Source: Paeniglutamicibacter sulfureus
GTDB taxonomy: Bacteria; Actinomycetota; Actinomycetes; Actinomycetales; Micrococcaceae
Assembly (NCBI RefSeq): GCF_039535115.1
Contig: NZ_BAAAWO010000001.1
Span: 4,402,001 to 4,466,000 of the forward strand
Length of the DNA: 64,000 bases
Reading direction: 5' to 3'
Position 1 is the stretch's first letter. Every line of letters begins with the position of its first letter. The notes below the pieces were generated by a model. The model had not been told where the DNA came from. It ran no database searches and saw nothing but the letters and a program-made list of their open reading frames with translations. The position numbers and the translations under genes were made by a program. Shown here piece after piece: positions 27,136-35,650 of this stretch.

Positions 27136-27157
27136 TGCGTAGATCTTCACCTACGCA
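27136..27157. other. Perfect 7-bp hairpin downstream of the reverse-transcriptase gene
   Basis: TGCGTAG (27136-27142) and CTACGCA (27151-27157) can pair around an 8-base loop. No run of T follows, so it is not a standard terminator. It lies 137 bases past the RT stop. Confidence 0.5.
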
Positions 27158-27540
27158 AAGCCTTAATTTCATGAAATCGATAAGAGGTCTATGGTAGCGG
27201 CGACCGCCGTCATTGAAATTCGCTGCCAAATATGCCTCAGTGGTACGCCCATTCCGCGCACCCAAATCCGGGAACCTGAAGCGTAACCTCATGACATCGT
27301 GGACACCAGATCCCATGGCTTCGTGGGCACCGGGTCTCAAGTCTTCGTGTCAGACGCTATTTGCCAATTAGTACCACATTGCGCCTTCGACAACGATTGG
27401 AGTGGTGACTGCACGTTGAGCTGAAGATTGTAGAGATCATCGGATAGAAAGAACCGCTGCCGAACAAGTAAGTGTTCGATCAGAGTTTGAGCAACGGAAT
27501 AGCAGGTGGTCCGGAATCAGGCAGTCTCAGTGGCCCTGAA

Positions 27541-28072
27541 TCAGGGGCCATTCCAATCTGTGCTAGAGATGACGCTGGTAATCTGCATCTGACCATCCTT
27601 ATCCCCGCGCATGTCGACACCGACGATATCTTCGGTTGCAATCTTTCTGCATATGGTGGTAAGTACGTCCAAGGAGAAGAAATAGACGTGCTTGTACCGC
27701 TCGTGCTCGGATGCTATGAACACGCCGTTGAACAAGTAGCGCAATCCGTCCAAAATCGTGCCGTCTTCCTGCTCGACCGGTTCAATGTGGTCCTCGAAGC
27801 TGTGCATGAATTATGTACCTATGAATAAGTTGTTTGCAGAAATGACCGAGCGCTATTTGCGAATGTACTGGCGCGTCGAGGGCGTAATGCTTGTCAATTT
27901 CGTCTTTGTTGTAGGCATCAGGAATAGCTTCCACGCGGGGATCGGCCGCGAAGAGGGCCATCGCGGCGGTAGGCAACGCTGCCAACCGCAGAGCTACGCT
28001 GACGGTGCCGACATCCAGCAGCCATGGCCCTGAGGGCGCAAGTCCGGCCTCCGAGACCTCGCGGGCCGGCAT
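27541..28072 (-). pseudogene. Frameshifted unknown gene
   Basis: Two minus-strand frames join well: the upstream part ends KDEIDKHYALDAPVHSQ to CKQLIHRYI, and the downstream part starts MHSFEDHIEPVEQ and continues LRYLFNGVFIASEHERYKHV to ISSTDWNGP. Deletion of one base near 27805 explains the break, since restoring it gives RYINFMHSFED. The composition resembles real protein, but I do not recognise the family. The N-terminal part before residue 50 is doubtful. Confidence 0.4.
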
Positions 28073-28207
28073 CTCACCCAGGCCATCGAGGATGCGTCGA
28101 GCAACAGGTCCGCCACGTTACAACGCGGCCGGATCGAGTCTCGAATCACTACCCCTTCCCCGGAATTCGATTACCACCTGCTCGGAGGACTCACTACCAG
28201 GTCGCCA

Positions 28208-28246
28208 GGTCGCCAGAACAGCATTACCAGCAGATGCTATTCAGCA
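28208..28246. repeat. 39-bp direct repeat, right copy
   Basis: Partner of 24140-24178 (36 of 39 identical, same orientation). Its first bases are themselves doubled (GGTCGCCAGGTCGCCAG). It is a candidate boundary of the retron-bearing segment. Confidence 0.7.
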
Positions 28247-28397
28247 GTGTCGGATTTTTGGTGCTCGGCTTTCACGGTGGCAAATCCTTCGCCGCAAGCC
28301 CAAATTACAAGACCCTAACGGGGTGTCAGGAACGGGTCGGCAATGTCATGACTTACGAGCGCAGCTGAATCATCAGGATTAACCCACACTGATTGTG

Positions 28398-28415
28398 CAT
28401 CGCCTATTGGCGATG
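28398..28415. other. Perfect 7-bp hairpin with TATT loop
   Basis: CATCGCC and GGCGATG flank TATT. No gene ends nearby and no T-run follows, so its role is unclear. Confidence 0.4.
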
Positions 28416-28783
28416 GCGAGGGTCCCCTCCCGTTGCTCTCAATTTGGATCTTTCAGTGTTGCTGGCCAGGCTTATCGTCACAACTGGGCCTGCCACGCCC
28501 GCCGCGTTGGAATGAACTAATTCGATGCCTCATGTCCCGTTCCGGCTCGATGCTCCGATTCTCATCGCGCGTCAGATCGCCGCAGCTACTTAGCCAGCAC
28601 ACCCCGCTGGATCCCCCCCAGCCACAAGTCCGCGCCATCACTGCGCCGAATCCGTTAACCCGGTAGGCTGGTGTATGTATGGTTTGCAATTTCGCATGAC
28701 CAGCACAGAAACAAGACGAAATATCCGCGCACTTCGCGCACTTGACCCACCGGAAGACATTCGCGGTCCTCGGTAGTGGCTTT

Positions 28784-28805
28784 CGCTCTTCCCTATGGGA
28801 GAGCG
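28784..28805 (+). promoter_or_regulatory. Hairpin in the pnp leader
   Basis: CGCTCTTCCC pairs with GGGAGAGCG across TAT with one bulged T, about 85 bases before the pnp start. In Escherichia coli, PNPase controls its own mRNA through a leader hairpin processed by RNase III. A similar role here is an analogy only. Confidence 0.4.
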
Positions 28806-28888
28806 CGAGTCTCGATCGAAGACCAGATTGCACCGATGTGTGGCCTGTTCGCAGTGTGCTGCTGATATTGATCGAAAGGACACGCCCC

Positions 28889-31114
28889 ATGGAGGGTCCC
28901 GAAATTCAATTCGCAGAGGCCGTGATCGACAATGGTCGGTACGGCAAGCGAGTCATCCGCTTCGAAACCGGCCGTCTGGCCCAGCAGGCCGCAGGTGCGG
29001 CCATGGTCTACATCGACGAAGAAACCGCACTGCTTTCGGCCACCACTGCCGGCAAGCACCCGCGTGAAGGCTTCGACTTCTTCCCGCTGACCGTGGATGT
29101 CGAGGAGCGTATGTACGCTGCCGGCCGCATCCCGGGCAGCTTCTTCCGCCGCGAAGGTCGCCCGTCGACCGAAGCCATCTTGGCTTGCCGCCTGATGGAC
29201 CGCCCGCTGCGCCCGGCCTTCGTCAAGGGCCTGCGCAACGAGGTCCAGATCGTGGTCACCGTTTTGGCGATCAACCCTGACGAGCTCTACGACGTGGTGG
29301 CCATCAACGCCTCCTCGATGTCGACCCAGCTCTCGGGCCTGCCGTTCTCCGGCCCGATCGGCGGCGTCCGCGTTGCCCTGGTTGACGACGGAAACGGTGC
29401 CCAGTGGGTTGCCTTCCCGAAGCACAGCCAGCTGGAAAACGCCGTGTTCAACATGGTTGTTGCCGGCCGCATCGCCGGCGACGACGTCGCCATCATGATG
29501 GTCGAGGCCGAGGCCACCGACAACTCCTGGAACCTCATCAAGGAACAGGGCGCCACCGCCCCGACCGAAGAGGTTGTTGCCCAGGGCCTTGAGGCTGCAA
29601 AGCCGTTCATCAAGGCCCTGTGCGAGGCACAGGCAGACCTGGCAGCACGCGCCGCCAAGCCGACCGTCGAGTTCCCGGTCTTCCGCGACTTCGAGGACGA
29701 CGTCTACGCAGCCGTCGAGGCCAAGGCCACCGCCAAACTCACCGAGATCTACCAGATCGCCGGCAAGCAGGAGCGCGACAACGCTTCCTCCGCCTTCAAG
29801 GACGAGGTCGTTGCAGAGCTCGCCGCCGAGGGCACCGCCTTCGATAAGCGCGCAGGCGAGGTCTCCAAGGCCTTCGGTGCTGTCACCAAGCAGGTCGTGC
29901 GCCAGCGCATCCTGACCGACCAGATCCGCATGGACGGCCGCGGCCTGTCCGACATCCGCAAGCTCACCGCCGAGGTCGAGGTTCTTCCCCGCGTCCACGG
30001 TTCGGCGATCTTCGAGCGTGGCGAAACCCAGATCATGGGCGTCACCACCTTGAACATGCTCAAGATGGAACAGCAGATCGACTCGTTGTCGCCGGTAACG
30101 CGCAAGCGCTACATGCACAACTACAACTTCCCGCCGTACTCCACCGGTGAGACCGGCCGCGTGGGTTCGCCCAAGCGCCGCGAAATCGGCCACGGTGCCC
30201 TGGCAGAACGCGCCATCATGCCGGTTCTGCCGTCGCGTGAGGAATTCCCGTACGCCATCCGCCAGGTCTCCGAGGCATTGAGCTCCAACGGCTCGACCTC
30301 GATGGGCTCGGTCTGCGCATCGACCCTGTCGCTGCTGAACGCCGGTGTGCCGCTGCGCGCAGCCGTCGCCGGCATCGCCATGGGCCTGGTGTCCGACGAA
30401 GTTGACGGCCAGACCCGCTACGCGGCCCTGACCGACATTCTCGGCGCCGAAGACGCCATGGGCGACATGGACTTCAAGGTTGCAGGTACCTCCGAGTTCA
30501 TCACCGCCATCCAGCTTGACACCAAGCTTGACGGCATCCCGGCATCGGTCCTGGCAGCTGCACTGACGCAGGCCCGCGAAGCCCGTCTGCACATCCTCAA
30601 TGTCCTGAACCAGGCCATTGACACCCCGGACGAGCTCTCCACCTACGCTCCGCGGATCATCTCCGTGAAGATCCCCGTAGACAAGATCGGCGAGGTCATC
30701 GGCCCGAAGGGCAAGATGATCAACCAGATCCAGGAGGATACCGGAGCGGATATCTCCATCGAGGACGACGGAACCGTCCTCATCGGCGCCACCAACGGGG
30801 AAGCTGCAGACGCAGCACGCTCCGCGATCAACGCCATTGCCAACCCGATGGTTCCCGAGGTTGGCGAACGCTACATGGGTACCATCGTGAAGCTGACCAC
30901 CTTCGGTGCGTTCGTTTCGCTGACCCCGGGCAAGGACGGCCTGCTGCACATCTCCGAGCTGCGCAAGCTCGCCGGTGGCAAGCGCGTTGACGACGTCGAG
31001 GACGTTGTCTCCGTGGGCCAGAAGCTGCAGGTCGAAATCACCAAGGTCGACGATCGCGGAAAGCTTTCGCTTGCCCCGGTTGTAGCCGAGGAAGACCTCG
31101 TCGAAGCCGAGTAA
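28889..31114 (+). CDS. pnp: Polyribonucleotide nucleotidyltransferase (PNPase)
   Basis: PNPase degrades RNA 3' to 5' with phosphate and is a core enzyme of RNA turnover. The 741 residues show the full order: first RNase PH domain (from [16 protein letters not shown]), helical linker, second RNase PH domain with [20 protein letters not shown] and the catalytic region [13 protein letters not shown], the KH domain ([19 protein letters not shown]) and the S1 domain ([20 protein letters not shown]). The ATG at 28889 has GAAAGGA upstream; the frame's earlier starts lack family similarity. Usually rpsO lies just before; here island-like DNA does. The M16 peptidase gene downstream is the conserved actinobacterial neighbour. 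Confidence 0.97.
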   Translation: MEGPEIQFAEAVIDNGRYGKRVIRFETGRLAQQAAGAAMVYIDEETALLSATTAGKHPREGFDFFPLTVDVEERMYAAGRIPGSFFRREGRPSTEAILACRLMDRPLRPAFVKGLRNEVQIVVTVLAINPDELYDVVAINASSMSTQLSGLPFSGPIGGVRVALVDDGNGAQWVAFPKHSQLENAVFNMVVAGRIAGDDVAIMMVEAEATDNSWNLIKEQGATAPTEEVVAQGLEAAKPFIKALCEAQADLAARAAKPTVEFPVFRDFEDDVYAAVEAKATAKLTEIYQIAGKQERDNASSAFKDEVVAELAAEGTAFDKRAGEVSKAFGAVTKQVVRQRILTDQIRMDGRGLSDIRKLTAEVEVLPRVHGSAIFERGETQIMGVTTLNMLKMEQQIDSLSPVTRKRYMHNYNFPPYSTGETGRVGSPKRREIGHGALAERAIMPVLPSREEFPYAIRQVSEALSSNGSTSMGSVCASTLSLLNAGVPLRAAVAGIAMGLVSDEVDGQTRYAALTDILGAEDAMGDMDFKVAGTSEFITAIQLDTKLDGIPASVLAAALTQAREARLHILNVLNQAIDTPDELSTYAPRIISVKIPVDKIGEVIGPKGKMINQIQEDTGADISIEDDGTVLIGATNGEAADAARSAINAIANPMVPEVGERYMGTIVKLTTFGAFVSLTPGKDGLLHISELRKLAGGKRVDDVEDVVSVGQKLQVEITKVDDRGKLSLAPVVAEEDLVEAE

Positions 31115-31134
31115 TCCTAGGTTTCTAGGCTAGA

Positions 31135-31171
31135 AAATCCCGGTCCACCACTTGGTGGGCCGGGATTTTTC
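31135..31171 (+). terminator. Terminator after pnp
   Basis: A long stem, AAATCCCGGTCCACCA against TGGTGGGCCGGGATTT, is followed by TTTCT. It begins 20 bases after the pnp stop and would separate pnp from the peptidase gene. Confidence 0.85.
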
Positions 31172-31394
31172 TATCTCCGCCCGGAACCCCGGTTCAGCGG
31201 CCGGCCTGACATCCGTGGCGGCCGTTACCCGGGGACTGTCGCGTGGTTCCGTGCCATGGGGGAGGGGACGGTGAGAGTCCGCTCATGAACTGGCAATGAA
31301 TGGTAGGCCCTGTGGAAGAATGGAGTAATGCCTTTCGCGTGTCACTGCGCGCGAATAACCCAATGCTCCGCGGTCAGTCAGGCGGACAGTAAGG

Positions 31395-32807
31395 ATGTTT
31401 TCTGTGGTCATGATTCCCCTGCCGCTCAACGGCTTTGGAATGTCTCCCGCTCCCGCGGGGGAGCGCGGCGCCACTGGCGCCACGGCCCCGATCGAGGCGG
31501 GGGACCCCACCATCGTCCACGGCGAAGCCGGTGGGGCGCTGGTACGCCGTTCGGTCCTGCCCGGTGGCGTTCGCGTGCTGACCGAGGCCATGCCCGGACA
31601 GCGTTCGGCCACCATTGGTTTCTGGGTGGCAGTCGGTTCCCGCGATGAACAGGACGGTCAACACGGTTCCACGCACTTCCTGGAACACCTGCTGTTCAAG
31701 GGCACCAAGCGCCGCACGGCGCTTGAAATCGCCTCCGCCTTTGACGAGGTAGGCGGCGAGTCCAACGCCGCCACCGCGAAGGAAAGCACCTGCTACTTCG
31801 CCCGCGTGCTGGACTCCGACCTGCCGATGGCCATCGACGTCATCGCCGACATGATCACCTCCGCGGTGATCGATCCCAATGAACTCGAGCAGGAACGCGA
31901 CGTCATCCTCGAGGAAATCGCGATGGACGCTGACGATCCCGGGGACGTGGCGCACGAGCGCTTCGTCGAGGCCGTCATGGGCCACCACTCCCTGGGTCGC
32001 CCCATCGGCGGAACCCCCGAGGCCATCACCGGCATCGGCCGCGACGCCGTCTGGGAGCATTACCAGCGCTTCTACACCCCCGAGGAACTGGTCATCACCG
32101 CCGCGGGCTCACTGGACCACGACGAGGTCTGCGACCTGGTTCTCAAGGCCCTGCGCACCGCGGGCTGGGAGCTGGAAGAAGGCGCTTCGCCGGTTCCGCG
32201 CCGTCCCACCGTCCCGGTGGAGATCACCGGTTCGCAGCGCATCGACGTGATCCGCAGGCCGGTCGAGCAGGTCAACATCATCATGGGTTGCCCGGGCATT
32301 GTGGCCACCGACGAGCGCCGCCACGTGATGAGCGTGCTGAATGCGATCCTCGGCGGCGGCATGTCCTCGCGCCTCTTCCAGGAGATCCGCGAGAAGCGCG
32401 GGCTGGTGTACTCCACCTACTCGTTCTCCGCCGCGTACTCCGACGCCGGCTACTTCGGCATGTACGCCGGGTGCGCCCCGGCCAAGACCGAACGCGTGAT
32501 CAAATTGCTGGGCGAAGAGCTGGAAAAGCTGGCGGCAGATGGCATCACCGACGAGGAGCTGCGCAAGGCCGTTGGCCAGCTCTCCGGCGGCATGGTGCTG
32601 GCACTGGAGGATCCGGGATCGCGCATGTCGCGTCTGGGCCGCGCCGAGCTTGTCACCGGCGTCTTCCACGACATCGACGAGTCGCTCGAACGCGTCAAGG
32701 CAGTCACCCCGGCACAGGTGCAGGAATTGGCGGCGCTGCTGGCGTCCCGTCCGCGCACCATCACCGTGGTGGGTCCGTTTGATAAGCCTTCGGATTTCGG
32801 AATGTAG
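31395..32807 (+). CDS. M16-family zinc metallopeptidase
   Basis: The inverted zinc motif HFLEH (His94-Glu97-His98) lies in GSTHFLEHLLFKGTKRR, and the third ligand region is ELEQERDVILEEI. The C-terminal M16C half contains the REKRGLVYSTYSFSAAYSD block. At 470 residues it has the usual two-domain length of the processing-peptidase-like M16B group that follows pnp in mycobacteria and Arthrobacter. Its substrate is not settled. The start could be 31395, 31410 or 31440; none has a strong ribosome site. Its last 26 codons are repeated at 35340-35420. Confidence 0.92.
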   Translation: MFSVVMIPLPLNGFGMSPAPAGERGATGATAPIEAGDPTIVHGEAGGALVRRSVLPGGVRVLTEAMPGQRSATIGFWVAVGSRDEQDGQHGSTHFLEHLLFKGTKRRTALEIASAFDEVGGESNAATAKESTCYFARVLDSDLPMAIDVIADMITSAVIDPNELEQERDVILEEIAMDADDPGDVAHERFVEAVMGHHSLGRPIGGTPEAITGIGRDAVWEHYQRFYTPEELVITAAGSLDHDEVCDLVLKALRTAGWELEEGASPVPRRPTVPVEITGSQRIDVIRRPVEQVNIIMGCPGIVATDERRHVMSVLNAILGGGMSSRLFQEIREKRGLVYSTYSFSAAYSDAGYFGMYAGCAPAKTERVIKLLGEELEKLAADGITDEELRKAVGQLSGGMVLALEDPGSRMSRLGRAELVTGVFHDIDESLERVKAVTPAQVQELAALLASRPRTITVVGPFDKPSDFGM

Positions 32808-32869
32808 GCCTTCCGGCCTTTGGTCAAAAGGACCGTTTTTGCTTCTTTGGAAGAAAAAACGGTCCTTTT
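32728..32869. repeat. Direct repeat, native copy: 3' end of the M16 gene plus terminator
   Basis: This segment encodes LAALLASRPRTITVVGPFDK and PSDFGM to the stop, followed by the terminator hairpin. A diverged copy is at 35340-35475. The two copies flank the TelA-type gene pair. Confidence 0.8.
32826..32869. terminator. Bidirectional-type terminator after the M16 gene
   Basis: AAAAGGACCGTTTTT and AAAAACGGTCCTTTT pair around a 14-base loop. Runs of A and T on both sides suit termination from either side. Confidence 0.85.
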
Positions 32870-33236
32870 CTCAATTTCCAGGAACTCTCGGTGTATTTCC
32901 AAAATTCTAGAATGAAAGATTCTGACCATGGCTTCGTAGTCTGATTCACGAAGTGGCACGCTGGGCGTCATGGATGCTGTTGTCGCCGATCTTCTCGAAC
33001 AAGACATGCGATGACAGCGAGGATGCTTGAGGGCAGGGACGCCAACGTTTTCTCGATTCTCAATTCCGCCAAGGGCACGCAAAAAGGAACAGGTTTGTCT
33101 TTTTCGCAAAGATTGTGGTCCGGCTGATGAGATAGATTTAAATGTGATTGCCGCGGCTAAAACAGGCCATTTACTGTTACCTACAAGTAATCCCTAGTAG
33201 ACTGCAAGTGTCCCAGAGCCTTCCAAGGAGTACATC
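32870..33236. other. Intergenic stretch, left flank of the TelA insertion
   Basis: No gene is supported here. GC falls in the right half (TAGATTTAAATGTGATTG), just before the TelA-type gene, where its promoter should lie. Confidence 0.5.
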
Positions 33237-34463
33237 ATGCTGAACCCACTCGACCTCGGCGCGACCTCGTCGCCGCAGGTTGGAAATCCACTTGAGCTGG
33301 AGCCGCCGAAACCAATAGTTGAGGTGGTAGTTCACGCTCCGGAGAAGATCGGCGGCATGATCCTGGTGGATGCCGACGCACAGCAGAAGCACGCCGAAAA
33401 TGCCAAAATCTTTCTTGATGACCTGCTGGCCACACCCCTCCAGAGCCCGGAGTTCCAGACCAAGTTAGCGCAGCTGACCCGGCTGGGCGAGGGAACGATG
33501 CAGCAGGCAAGCTCCGCATCCAGCCGCATGTTGAAGAGGCCGGCAGCCGCCCTCGCAGCCACCGGCGCCGACCCTGCATCGCGTACCGGCAACACCCTGG
33601 CGGAGCTGCGACAGATCGTCACCGAGCTAGACCCCAAGCGCCATGATTTGACGGGCGCGAAGCGCATTCTGCGGTTCCTTCCCGGAGGCAACGCTATCCA
33701 GCGATACTTCATGAGGTACGAATCGGCACAAGAACAACTTGACGCCATCACTAAGGCTCTGAAGGGTGGGCAGGACGATCTCCGTCAGGACAACGCCGCC
33801 ATCCAGACCGAACGCGATGCCCTCTGGGCGGCAATGGGGCAGTTGGCGAACTACGCCGTGCTCGCGAGCCACCTTGGAAACGGTTTGGAGCAGCGGATCG
33901 TAGAGCTGCGCAATACGGGCAAAGCGGACGACGCCACAACACTTGAAGCAGACGCCCTCTTCTACGTCCGCCAACGCCACCAAGATCTAATGACCCAGAT
34001 GGCGGTATCCATCCAAGGGTACCTAGCTCTTGATGTGGTCAAGAAGAACAACTCCGAGCTGATCAAAGGTGTGGATCGGGCGCTGGACACTACACTCGCG
34101 GCGCTTCGGGTAGCGGTGATCGTTGCGCAGGCCCTGGCCCAGCAAAAGATCGTGCTGGCGCAAATTGACGCCCTCAACTCAACTACCTCGGACTTGATCG
34201 TTTCGACCTCCGAACTCCTTCGCTCCCAGGGCGCAGCCATTCATAAGACTTCCGCCCAAGCCTCGATCGACGCCACCAAGTTGCAGCAAGCATTCGATAA
34301 TGTTTTCCAGGCCATGGACGAGATCGACAGGTTCAAGGTCGAAGCAGCACAGTCGATGAAACAGACAGTGCAGGTTCTTGAAGGCCAAGTTGGTCAGGCT
34401 CGACTTCAGCTGGAGCGTAGTCATGCCTCTGACGCCGCCACTACTCATCCACGGGGCGCATAA
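33237..34463 (+). CDS. telA: Toxic-anion resistance protein, TelA family
   Basis: This 408-residue, almost wholly helical protein fits TelA/YceH: an N-terminal VDADAQQKHAENAKIFLDDL segment, a central RFLPGGNAIQRYFMRYESAQEQLDAITKAL block (the family's most conserved part), and C-terminal helices with repeated Gln and Ala suited to coiled coils. TelA proteins are linked to tellurite, colicin and phage resistance within ter-type stress loci; the mechanism is unknown. It is cytosolic. The ATG at 33237 follows an AAGGAG ribosome site. It is coupled to the next gene by a one-base overlap (TAATG). Both genes sit between duplicated M16 ends, so they were probably acquired together. Confidence 0.88.
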   Translation: MLNPLDLGATSSPQVGNPLELEPPKPIVEVVVHAPEKIGGMILVDADAQQKHAENAKIFLDDLLATPLQSPEFQTKLAQLTRLGEGTMQQASSASSRMLKRPAAALAATGADPASRTGNTLAELRQIVTELDPKRHDLTGAKRILRFLPGGNAIQRYFMRYESAQEQLDAITKALKGGQDDLRQDNAAIQTERDALWAAMGQLANYAVLASHLGNGLEQRIVELRNTGKADDATTLEADALFYVRQRHQDLMTQMAVSIQGYLALDVVKKNNSELIKGVDRALDTTLAALRVAVIVAQALAQQKIVLAQIDALNSTTSDLIVSTSELLRSQGAAIHKTSAQASIDATKLQQAFDNVFQAMDEIDRFKVEAAQSMKQTVQVLEGQVGQARLQLERSHASDAATTHPRGA

Positions 34464-35275
34464 TGCTGTCGCGCTTCACTCGAGGGAACATCGTCAAAGT
34501 GGTCCTTGCCTTCGTATTTTGGCTTTTCGCCGCTTTTTACGTGCTCATCATCGGAATGGGCGCCAAGAACAAAAAGGTCATGCTTGAAGGTGGGCTCTAC
34601 GCTGTCCTCTTTATCGGTGCTTTTTCTCTCCCTAATGGCAGCGGCGCTATGCTCGGTCTCGGATCCATGGTCTTGTCGGCCGTGCGGTCCTACATGCTTC
34701 GCGATCTCTGGCTCCCCAGGCGGGTTCGGAAACTGCGCAGTGGCGAGGCGGTCCAGATACCGACGCCAGTGGCCGCACCAGCGCCGCCGATCCAGTTCAA
34801 CCAGCCGTACCCGGCGGCAACTCCGGTTGCCGGGGCGGCGGACGAACTGTCGACCGCTCTGACATGGGTGAGCGTGCAGGCCAAACAGAACAAGCACCGT
34901 CTTCCCGCTGATACGTACGTAACCATTCTGGAAACGTGCCAGATGCTTGACTCGGTCATCGACGCGGAAACCCGGCAGCCCTCTGGCGATGCGCGCTTTG
35001 AGTATGAACTCGAAGCCATGGTGCGGGAGTACCTACCCAATGTTCTTCAGGGATTCCTGGCCGTACCGCCGAGCATGGTGGACAACCGGCAACCAAACGG
35101 GCGAACACCCAATGAGGAATTGGTTGAGCAACTTCGCCTCCTTCTGGGACAGGCCGAGACGTTGCACTCCACCCGGCACAACCAAACTTCGGCGGATTTG
35201 ACCACTACGGGCAACTTTCTCAGGGAGCGGTTCGGGCACCACCAACCAGGTGGCTTCGACTTCGGGATCAAGTAA
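34463..35275 (+). CDS. Membrane protein partnered with TelA (XpaC-like)
   Basis: Two N-terminal hydrophobic segments (VVLAFVFWLFAAFYVLIIGM and GLYAVLFIGAFSL, with more around residue 60) are followed by a Pro/Ala-rich linker and a helical cytosolic domain with ADTYVTILETCQMLDSVI and LEAMVREYLPNVLQGFLAVP. This layout, directly after telA with overlapping stop and start, matches the XpaC-like proteins that accompany TelA. The C-terminal helices resemble those used for dimer contacts. The function of the pair is unknown. It ends about 65 bp before the duplicated M16 fragment. Confidence 0.65.
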   Translation: MLSRFTRGNIVKVVLAFVFWLFAAFYVLIIGMGAKNKKVMLEGGLYAVLFIGAFSLPNGSGAMLGLGSMVLSAVRSYMLRDLWLPRRVRKLRSGEAVQIPTPVAAPAPPIQFNQPYPAATPVAGAADELSTALTWVSVQAKQNKHRLPADTYVTILETCQMLDSVIDAETRQPSGDARFEYELEAMVREYLPNVLQGFLAVPPSMVDNRQPNGRTPNEELVEQLRLLLGQAETLHSTRHNQTSADLTTTGNFLRERFGHHQPGGFDFGIK

Positions 35276-35339
35276 GAAAACACGGACCGAAGTCGCCGGT
35301 GTTTCGCTGCGAGAACGCCTTGCCAGGTGTCTTTGATTG

Positions 35340-35420
35340 CTGGCGGTGCTGCTGGCATCCCGTCCGCGCAGCATCACTGTGGTTGGCCCCTTCGACAATC
35401 CTTCCGATTTCGGCATTTAA
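35340..35420 (+). pseudogene. Orphan 3' fragment of an M16 peptidase gene
   Basis: The fragment encodes LAVLLASRPRSITVVGPFDN then PSDFGI and a TAA stop. It differs from the native gene end mostly at third codon positions, so it evolved as coding sequence before being cut off. It lies on the far side of the TelA pair and marks the right end of the insertion. Confidence 0.8.
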
Positions 35421-35440
35421 GACGTTTCTACACCTCGTCC

Positions 35441-35475
35441 AAGGGACCGCTTCTTTCCCGCTTCGGGAAGCGAGC
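35441..35475 (+). terminator. Terminator after the orphan M16 fragment
   Basis: GGGACCGCTTC-TTTCCCG pairs with CGGGAAGCGAGCGGTCC and runs into TTTTT. It corresponds in position and core sequence (GGACCG and CGGTCC) to the terminator of the native M16 gene. Confidence 0.8.
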
Positions 35476-35650
35476 GGTCCTTTTTCGTGTTTTGGGAGAT
35501 TATTCCGACCGATCATCGCTGAATCGTTACCGTTTGTCTTGGTTAATCGTGATGTCACGTGCAATTGGTCACCGGACGTGGGATGTACCGTAGGATAAGT
35601 GCTTTGTGACAGCTGTCACGCTCGCACTTTCACCACTCGCACGAGAAGAT

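Larger units (their letters stand above)
27000..28888. other. Long stretch of mostly decayed DNA between the retron-like pair and pnp
   Basis: About 1.9 kb lacks any intact gene. It holds a frameshifted minus-strand pseudogene (27541-28072), the right copy of the 39-bp repeat, and three hairpins. Part of the right end is the pnp leader. No transposase or integrase remnant could be identified, and rpsO, which usually precedes pnp, is absent. Confidence 0.6.

Noticed and set aside
27014..27340. A 108-codon minus-strand frame beyond the reverse-transcriptase gene
   Set aside because: No domain; the three similar short motifs around 27290-27350 (TTCGTGGGCACC-like) suggested a mobile-element end, but no matching partner end or transposase was found.
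28793..30949. A 718-codon open frame opposite pnp
   Set aside because: It is a shadow of the high-GC pnp gene: composition is Gly/Asp/His-rich with no domain, and pnp on the other strand is certain.
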